A stretch of DNA of 64,000 nucleotides from Lineus longissimus (Eukaryota > Nemertea > Pilidiophora > Heteronemertea > Lineidae), in contig NC_088310.1 of assembly GCF_910592395.1 (NCBI RefSeq), forward strand, positions 16,127,501-16,191,500, read 5' to 3'. Under the pieces are notes generated by a model. It did no database searches. It worked only from the letters and a program-made list of their open reading frames with translations, and had not been told where the DNA came from. Positions 37,311 through 46,800 of the stretch are shown here, piece after piece (position 1 is the stretch's first letter; every line of letters begins with the position of its first letter). Position numbers and translations under genes: made by a program.

Positions 37311-38552
37311 TCAGTGATTCTGACATTGGTAAAGCTGTATCATTTTATGGTCAGACCAGCAATTGTCAATGACCCCTGTATGGTCCACATGATGTGCATT
37401 TGTTAATACAAGGTCTAATTTGGTGTGGTAATCAGCTGTTTCTTCAGTGACTGTTTGCTTCATGTTATATTGCTGGAGAAAGAATTTTTCAAGTTTGGCA
37501 TTGAAATTTTCACCTCCTACTATTGAATTCATGTTGAAGTCACCAAGAATGACTATATGTTTCAGTCGGCTGGTATGATCGGAGTCAGGTGGTGAGATTA
37601 TCAGTGACATGTTAAAATGAACATATGGGTGATGCATAAACGATTAATATGTGGAATATTTCGGGAGTGTGTACATGTATATAGCTTCGAAGTTTTGGTT
37701 TCTGTAAAATATCTTTTTTAGAATTCTGAATTCTTCTTTTACATACAATATCAAACCATGTGGAGGTCGTTTGTTGCTATTGACCTGGGGTTGGTAATGA
37801 CGAAAATGCTGGAAATTAGGCAGTGAGAGACTAGTGTCTGAATTGGATTGGTTTAACCGTGATTCTGCAAATGCAATAATGGAGGCTGCAAGGACATTTG
37901 GATCAGCCTGAAAATTTTTTAAGTTTTCATTGACTGATCTAGCAATTTTGAATACTATCTTTATCAATCTTGGCTGATACATCAGACCAACATGCAAGAA
38001 TTTATGATTAGACCACCAGTTTTGAATAGCATGAGCATAAGCTATATTTCTGATGACTGCTTCATTAGCAAATACTAAATCCAATTTCAGATCTTTGATA
38101 CCATTTTAGTTTTTGTTTCAGTATGAGTAGTTGTGTTCTTTGTCTTCGACAGACATTTTCCTTTTTTTTGGTGTAGGGTCAGAACATACAGGTACCATTA
38201 CTTTGGCTGTGTTAACTGTGATGAGCTGTTGGCAGTGATAATGTTGGGCCATGTGCTGTTCCAGAGATGAATTATCATGATTATAGTGTTTGTCTTTTTC
38301 AGTGTGGTACTGATTGAAAGCACCAAGAATTACAAATTTTTTGTCTGCACAGTTATGTGGTAAAGACTGTTTAATGGAGGTGAAAAGTCTGGGGAGGTCT
38401 AGGCTTATATTTTCCCTCTGGTATACATGGACTATGATAATAAAGTAACCTTCATGGTGATATGTGGGACAAATGTGAAGAGTGATAGCTTCATATTGAT
38501 CATCACGAGTGTATGTTTCTTTTATAACCTCAATGTCATTTCTTAAAAACAC
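37311..38552 (-). pseudogene. Two tandem endonuclease/exonuclease/phosphatase (EEP) domain remnants
   Basis: On the minus strand, the first domain supplies VFLRNDI-like, VHVYQRENISLDLPRLF and FVILGAFN (Asp of the GDFN motif lost), ending LDLVFANEAV...WWSNHKFL. A second domain starts at IIAFAESRLNQSNSD and RPPHGLILYVKEEF. After a stop near 37640 it continues with IVILGDFNMNS and LDLVLTNA...CWSDHKMIQL. GDFN and SDH are the EEP active-site motifs. Such domains occur in LINEs and at the C-terminus of Helentron-type Helitron proteins. The second domain is nearly complete. Confidence 0.75.
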
Positions 38553-38719
38553 AACTAATTTTAGTGGGAATGGACTTTAACTTGAAGCAGTTTGAGGATG
38601 TAGAAGTTTGAAATTGGGCAGTTTTTTCCTTTCTGTACATAGTGGTGGATTGGCAATGGCAAGTATTCCAGCGTGCGTGACAGTCGAAGGTACCGCATGC
38701 TTGTTCAGCTTCTACAGGA

Positions 38720-39883
38720 AAGGGGTCAAAAAGGGGTGTTTTTTTTCAAATTTTTGACCAGTATTGAGGGTGCGATCGCATATTTTCACTTTGCTAATTG
38801 GCCTCCTATTGGCGAAACCGTGAATCGCATCATGCAACGGTTCGGTCTCTGAAGAGTGATTGCCCAGGAGAACATTTGTACCAAGTTTGACATCTCTGGC
38901 TTAAGCAATTACAAACTGTGCCACTGTTATCTAACATCGGTGCCTCGTCAGACGACCTTGACCTTGTGACCTTGAAAAGTAGGTTGAAAAAATGCGGAGG
39001 ATATATGATGTAACACTGCAAGAAGTACCTACCATATTTTTTTCTTCAAATCTTTCACTTTCAGACCAGTAATCAGAGAGAAACCCCATGTTTTCATTCA
39101 TGACCTTCGGCCCTCTGGTGGCCAAACCGTGAATCATGTGAGACTACAATTTGGCCTCTGAGTAGCGATCACCCAGGGGTACATGTGTTAGCTAGAGTTC
39201 AATAGCTTCAGCGGTTACAAAATGTGCCACTGTTGTCTAACGGCAGTGCCCCTGGACGACCTCGACCTTGTGACCTTGAAAAGTAGGTAAAAAAACCCGC
39301 AAGAAGTACCTATCAGATTTTTTTTCAGATTTTTCGGACCAGTATTAGGCAAGTAATCACATATTTTCACTTTTAACGTTTGGCCTCCTATAGGCCAAAC
39401 CGTGAATTGTATTAAGCCAAGATTTGGTCTCTGAGTATAGGGGTCACCCAGTGGTACATTTGTACCAAGTTTGAGATCTCTGGCTAAAGTGGTTACGAAA
39501 CATGCCACCACCGACTAACGGCATTGCTGCCGACAAACTTTGACCTCTGTGACCTTCAAAAGTAGGTCAAATCAAAAACCCGGAGGATATGTGATGTCCC
39601 ATTGGTAGAGGTCCCTACCATATTTTTTCAAATTTTTCGGACCAGTAATATTAAGGGAGAAAACACAATTTTTCCATTTTTGACATCTGGCCCCCTGGTG
39701 GCAAAACCGGGTATAATATGAGGCTGCGATTCGGTCTCTGTGTAGCGGTCACCTAAGGGTACATGTGTACCAAACCAAGTTAGAGTTCAAAAGCTTGAGC
39801 GGTTACAAAACGTGCCACTCATGTCTAACGACGACGACGACGGACACTGAGTGATGGTAAAGGCTCACAGGTGAGCCAAAAAA
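38720..39883 (+). repeat. Dispersed repeat family A, 3' part
   Basis: Four diverged monomers run into a GAC triplet run and the terminus CAGGTGAGCCAAAAAACTG. A matching 5' end (ATGAAATGGTCCAGGGACCA) occurs at 37258. The EEP remnant therefore lies between the 5' end and the 3' part of what may be a single copy. Confidence 0.65.
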
Positions 39884-39889
39884 CTGATC

Positions 39890-40590
39890 GTCCTTGGGGA
39901 AGTCAGTTTTGATCGGTGATTAGGACCCCTGCAGGCGTAGTGAAATAAATGCATGCGTTTTGCCGGGAAGACGAGGAAGCCAAGGATGGAGAAAATGCAC
40001 CTGAATGTATAAAATCATTTTTGCAAGGTGTGTATTGCATGACCAGATATGATGACATCAATCACATGATCATCAATTTCATGATTTGTCATGGTCATGC
40101 CACATCGGCACATGCTGACATGCAAATTGCAATGCATGATTGACGATGATGAAAAATCAAGTGTTTTGATAGGTTTTTTAACATTTTCCCAAGCCACCAA
40201 AGAAACGAAGCGGTTTTCTAAAGAAGTAAAAGGTTTAGTACTTAGCATTTCCAGAGTGCTTTGTTTAAATACATCAATGAGCAACGTTATTTCATGAATT
40301 ATAAGGGAGTCACGAAGCGGGATTTCCAAATGTTTGACTTGAAGTGATGCCCCTTAGCCCACATAAAATTAGAAGCAAAACTCGTAGTATCATTCCAAAT
40401 CTAACTGATACGATATACACCAAATATAATATTTTTAACAGGAAAATATATACTTGTGTGATATGATGAGCAAATGCCATGTAACATTGATAAAGGTTTC
40501 AAAATTGTTTTTATAGTAAGCGACATGGTGCGGCGCTGCGGTCAAGGTCACAGAGATTCGTCAGCTTAAAAATACGTGAAATATCACGAA
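39890..40590. other. Upstream region of the RMDN3-like gene
   Basis: About 700 bases between the repeat and the coding start. No TATA-like box or initiator could be assigned with confidence. A palindrome-rich segment with ATGATTTGTCATGGTCATGC lies near 40080. Confidence 0.3.
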
Positions 40591-40627
40591 TTTGTCTTCC
40601 CTGTTACAACTTTCTCCAACTGGGACA

Positions 40628-40896
40628 ATGGGGTCTTTTTTCCGGGAACATTTTCCGTGGATCAGTGCTCTAAGTACCGGGATCATGATTGGAGCCAGTT
40701 CAACTACCATATACTTTCAACTAAGTAGAAATCTTGCCAGAGAAGTTCTTGAGTTGACAAGTGTTGTCAACTCGCTTCGAAAGGACATTGCAGAGCTCCG
40801 AGAAAAAGTTGCGAACAGGAAAAAAAAGACTGGGTATTGCTCTGTGCAGCCAAGTAGTGGTGACGACGATGATGAATTCGAAGAAGCTTATGGCGG
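40628..40896 (+). CDS. RMDN3: RMDN3-like exon 1: membrane anchor, coiled coil, FFAT-like motif
   Basis: Encodes [18 protein letters not shown] and on through [12 protein letters not shown], a hydrophobic anchor of about 20 residues. A heptad-like stretch ([20 protein letters not shown]) follows, then a basic patch RKKK. The exon ends in [12 protein letters not shown]. An upstream in-frame TTG is not used as a start in animals, so the ATG at 40628 is chosen. Donor GTAAAG, phase 2. Confidence 0.88.
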
Positions 40897-43800
40897 GTAA
40901 AGGTCAAGAATAGTTCATTTCACTTTTCAGCTATCTCGACACTTCATGATCATGTCTTCAGCCACAATTACTTAATACAGCGTATAGGCCTAGTAGGCCT
41001 AGGCAGTCTATCTCACATTCGGAGTTGTATCACCACGTCGTGAGAATATGGTGTGTTATATTGCCACTTTTTAAAATATTTAAAATATAAAATAATAGGA
41101 ATTAACATCATGACGTAAATGGCGATATAACGCAGTAGTGGCGATCTACAGTACCGTGCAACGGTAACATTGATTGTGCGATATCGTATCACTACGTCGT
41201 GAGAAGATTGTGCGTTTTATTGCCACTTGGAACTAACATCATGACGGAAATTGCAATTATAACGCACAACAATTACAATGATCCGTGGCGATACAATTAC
41301 AATGTTGCACAACGTTTAAGTCTTTCCACAACACACAGAGGATATCATTCAGAATCTATGGCTGTTAGTGTTAGTTATTCTTATTGAACCCAGTGAGGAC
41401 GCCCATCCATGCCGAAACAAAAAACGTGGCGGTTGGGATGTTGCTTTGAAACAAGCCATAGCTGGCTTGAACCAGTTTAGTTGATTGACATTGGCAGGAA
41501 TACCAGATGTTTGCTGGATGGTTCAGCCACTATTCAGTTCTGTGAGTGACTACACATATCAAAATACAACGGAATCATATATATTTTTAGTTGGCTTAAG
41601 TTCATGTTTTAATCTTCTTGAATTCCATTTTCAGAAGTGATCTTGAAGGAATTGACACTGGACATGTGAGCGATGGCTACCTCACAGCTAATGAAGCATC
41701 TGACCGCGATGCAAGTCGCACCTCATTCAGTGACTTTTTTGCTAAAGCTGACAAGCTGTTGGATGGCAAAGATCCTGAGAAAGAACAAGCTTACAAACTG
41801 ATTCATCAGAAGAGAGACTCTGTGAGTATGACAGGCTCTTCTGTTGTATAAATAACAGATCATGTGTGTTTCCATTTCCAAACATTATTTCATAGCCCTT
41901 TGATCACTGACATTCGACTTTGTTTGGTATTTGTGACTCTTCTTACTTTTTAGTACTGTATTGATATTCCCAGGGCTCTAGATAAACCCCGAAAAGTGTC
42001 TTTTGAAGCATGAAACTTCCATTTGAATTGAAACTGTTAACTTAAAAATCTATTGAAGGACTCCTGAGATTTTGTCAAGGCTTTAGTTTGACTCCCAAGT
42101 AAGAAAGTTTGGCTCAAGCTCTGAATTCCTTCTGAGCCCTGTTTTAATGCAATCATGAAGGCATAATCCTTTGGTGTAACTCATATCTCAGTGGATCTGA
42201 TAGTTTCTTGTGCTTTCATGTGTCATGAATGATGAGACCGAACAGTTTTTCCCTCGGGGACTGTTTTAAAATGTGACATGAAATGTAAGTGCACGTACAT
42301 TATATTATCACATCTGTTGTTGTTGATTATTTATTACATTGTACCTGTTACAGAAAAAATGTCGGACCTGCAAATCTTGAAATATGGATTCCATCAAGTG
42401 ATTGGCTGATATTTATAAAAGACTAGTAAATGCTTTTACTTTAAACTTCATGTACATTTACACCAGCCATCTCTTTAGAAAACTGTAGTAAAAGCATTTA
42501 CTAGTCTTTATAAATATTAGCCATGGTCTCGGTCAGTAGCCCTGTCCTTTTTTCTAATCACCTGTTTCTATTCAATTTCAGCTTTCTCGAGATCCTGAGT
42601 TTTTGTGGAGATATGCCAAGTCCACATACTTTCTGTCACAAATAGAAGATGGGCGAGGCAATCAAGAGAAGAAAAAAGATCTTGCTCACAAGGCCAAGGA
42701 CATAGCTTTCTCTGCCCTTTTAATTACCGATCAAAATGCCAATGTCCATAAATGGTAAGAGACTTAATTCTAGAATTCCTCGACAATGTAAAGGAGTAAT
42801 TGTGTGTTCAAAATACTGTAGAACCTCTCTATCAAGGACACCCACGGGACTGACAACTGCTGTCCTTAATAGAGAGGTGTCCTGATTAGAGAGGTCGAAT
42901 TGAATGGAAACAACCTATTTGGGACCATAGCTAGTGTCCTTAATAGAGAGGTTGGTCTTAATAGAGAGGTGTCTGCTAAGGGAGGTTCAACTGTAGTATG
43001 TTTGATTTGAATTGACACTTGTCCCACAGGCCGGTTTTGTATCTTGGACCTACCTCTACATATAAGTACACCCCACATGTTGGTCGGGTACTGCCATCAT
43101 TATCTTACTTCCTGAACATGCCCCAACACCTATGTTTATTGGTTTGATGTGTGCCACATGGGGAAGCATTGTTGCCTAGTTCAGTCCGACTCTGACCGGT
43201 TTCGCTCAAAAAAATCAGCAAGTTCGTACTTGTGCTCCACTGGTTTTTTTGGCCTTTGCTACCAAAATAGGTTTTTCCTGAAAGGGAACTTTGAATTGAT
43301 CTCTGCAGTAGTTTTCAAGACAGGAAGATACAATTTTCCATTGAAGATTATTGTACAATTTCTTGCAGGTGTTCTATCACGCTGGGCAACCTCAGTGATT
43401 ACAAAGCCACCAAGGATAAGATATCAGATGGATTTGAGTTTCGGGTGAGTGTGGAAGACATGCATTGTTCTTACCATAGTATCTTCCCTCCATTGCAGGT
43501 GTGCACTAACTTTAGGAAATCTCTATGATTATCAGAGTACACAAGATAAAATTTTAGATGGCATCCAATTTAGAGTGAGTACTTGATGGAACTGTCCAAC
43601 AGCTGTTGTGAGGTCCCTATCGTGCATGAAACAACCTGCCTTATTCATTTCATTCTCATCTGTACATAATAACAAAAATATATATGGCTATATATTTTTT
43701 ACAATAACCATGTCAAAGACGCTATTATTTCAAAAAATGCTTATTCTGCAACTAACAAATTTGTTGTGATATACATATATTGCATTTCTTCCTATTTATG

Positions 43801-46800
43801 TGTGTACACCTACCAACTGCTAGTACATGTGCACGTCAACCCCTTGCTTGCTTATTTCCAATAATTCTGGCAAATGAAAATATTTGCCTGACTCCAGCAA
43901 CTTGATAAAACATAGTTATTATATGTATGAGCAAGGAGCCTCAAAGCATAGTGGTTAACACTGCTGGCTACTACACAATAGGGCCCTGGTTCAATCCCGG
44001 GGAGAACCCAGGATTGTACATCTAGATGAACCGGCCTGGTTTTCAAGGAACTAACATTCCTGGCTCTTCCCAGTCCTTCGAATGAGATGTAACACCGAGG
44101 TTCCTTGTATCTGGTGTCTACATGTAGATGTATGCCAGGGCAGGCAAAAGACCCCACCAAGTGGGAAACATAATTGCGTGTACTCTGCCTCTGGCCCAAG
44201 TCGGAGTCACTAAACCCAGTTGGTGCTTACCGTAGTGGCATGGTCTCTAGACAGGGTGCTGGAGAGGGGACAGAGAGAGGAGGCGGTGCAAAGTGTCACA
44301 TGCGAGGGACCCGTAGATAGTTGGCCGAACACCTGAAAACAGGAGCCATGACACTGAGGGGACTGGTGGCGCTGATGGACTTGTTGGAGGGAAAAGGGCC
44401 AGTGAGTTTCCCAGAGCCTCCACTTCTCTGATGTCTACACACAACACAACACAACGGAGTGGCACGTAAAAACCCTCATCCTGCCTTGGATGAAGAATAC
44501 TCCTTGGAGAATAACGCCTACAAGTACAGAGTGAACACTGAAGAAGAAGAGGAAGAAGAAGAAATATGTGCTTTTGGTTCAGCTGCATAAATTTGGAGTG
44601 TTTCCAGTTTTCTATTTTCTATTCTATCCCAGATCTTGTGTTTGGAGAACACTCTCTTGTCTTATCGCCTTTCAACCCAGCCAGGGCATAAGTCAGACAC
44701 AACTCCTCTCAATTTCCTTCTTTCTTTGGCCACTTTTTCCAGGTCATTCAGCTCCTCAAGACTGACAAATGCTGTCCTTTATAAATAGAGAGGTGTTCTG
44801 ATTAGAGAGGTCAAATTGAATGGTTGGAAACAACCAATTTGGGACCTGAACTAGTGTCCTTAATAGAGGTGTCCGTTAAGGGTGGTTCTAAAATCTGACA
44901 AAACCTGGTACTGTGGTAGCAGTTTGTCAACTCCATATGGAATGCTTCTCTTGTGGACTTGTCATTGAGAAGCTTCGTGTTGTATCTCACTCCTGCTTTT
45001 GCAGTGACTCTTGCACTTTGGTAGTTCTTCAGGTTGGGCTTGAGTTTTCCCTCGTTTGAGAAGAAGGCAGTAAAAGTTTCCAACTGGTGTTATATGCAGA
45101 GTTAGTCATATTAACGCATTTGTATCAGAAGTAATCGAGTACCAATACATTGGCTGTAATTTATTGGTAGTAGTTAGTGAATTGTGCGACATAGTAGTGA
45201 GGTTTCGCAACCGCCCGGTTAGGCCCTTCGAAGACGTTTATCTATTGTTCAGGTAAACTCACACAATAGATAAACGTCGTCGTAGGGCCTAAACGGGTGG
45301 TTGCGAAACCTCACTAGTGTCAGGCAACAAAACACAACTGTTAGAACACAATGGAACTATTAAAACGCTACTCCTTGACAAATTGTGGCTTAGTAACATG
45401 TAAGGTTTTTCTTATGGCAGAGAATTTTAGTTATTACAATTGTGAAAAGCAAGGGATGTAAGAAATTAGTAAAATAACAAAAAACTAAGTCACTTGACCA
45501 CACTATCTTGTAGACTTTTCATCAAGTTTATATTCACATATTAGAATCAGAATATTGCTGTTTCCTTGATCTGACTATGTCTAATGCCAGTTCTACCTCT
45601 TGATTCAGACGCATATAGAGAAAGCTATTAGTCTCAATCCAAAGGATTCATCGTCCCAGTATCTGCTAGGAAGATGGTGTTATGGGGTAAGTTTATACAG
45701 GAAAGGAAACAATGTAAAGTGCTGATTATTGTCCATTTTGTAATATAGATTTAAACTGACTGTGAGTTTAACCAAGCATCATTGGGGTTGTTGACATTCT
45801 ATTGCTCTCACCAATAGGTAGAATTCCCTCGACTCAATTGTCTGTGATGGGTTCCTCACAACCACGAGCATTATTGCCAGGAGTTTACATCTGTTCAATA
45901 GGATTCCAGCCCTGAAAATGAAATGACTCCCCTTAAGCCATGAGTGCAACGTGAAAGGCTGGGGAACACTTAAGGGTTGACCAGAGGCACCATCTTGGCT
46001 CAAACTTGAAATCATAAAGCAATTAGAACTCAGTCAGAGCAAAGTGAATGCCAATATCAAGGGCGGGAGTCTGTTCTTTGTTTTTCCAGAGAACAGCCTC
46101 CCACCCTTCACGCTAGCATTCACTTCATTTTGAATGAGTTCTAATTGCTGTAGGATTTCAAGTTTGAGCCAAGATGGTGCCTCTGGTCTACCCTTAATGA
46201 AAACGGAGCAAGACCTGCATCGCAAGTGACAGTGACAAAAGTGAACAAATTAATTCAAAATTGGCCGCGATTGTTTCCCCTACGACTGTGGCTATCATCT
46301 TCCTTTGGAAAAGGCAAAAGTTTGGCTTAGATTGCAAGCAAAAAGACCTGCGCAGAAAACCCGCACAATATCCTGTGTAAAGGCCGAGACCCAAACTTGT
46401 GTTGTTAATATTTTAATTAAAGGGGTACGCCGTTCGTAATTACTAGTGTTCCAGTTAAATAGAAATACACAAATACACAATGCCGTAGTGCAGTTATTGT
46501 GAATACAAATTTGTTTAGACTCGGTATTCATAGTATTTGTATATCAGTCTTCACAACGGCAATGTTAAAATTTATAGTTAGTACGTACATGTATTTCCGC
46601 AATTGGACCTTCTTAAATTCAATTACATAAAAAATTTACGAACGGCATAGGCCTTTAAGAAAGATTTCTCGAAGTAACTAGTGGGCAATGTTACTGGTGC
46701 TTGACCAATGCACTCTCCTCTTTTCTGCGATATTCTACAGGTGTACATGCTCAGTTGGATTGAAAGAAAAGTCGCTGCAACACTATTTGCTACTCCGCCA

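Noticed and set aside
40592-40627. Upstream TTG start for the RMDN3-like protein
   Set aside because: Non-ATG initiation is not expected, and the ATG at 40628 has a good context and gives a sensible membrane anchor.
43988-44000. Functional tRNA gene
   Set aside because: Only A- and B-box-like motifs are present. The cloverleaf arms cannot be completed and a SINE body follows.
43852-44199. 115-codon minus-strand ORF
   Set aside because: It lies on the opposite strand of the tRNA-derived SINE and has no domain or splice context.
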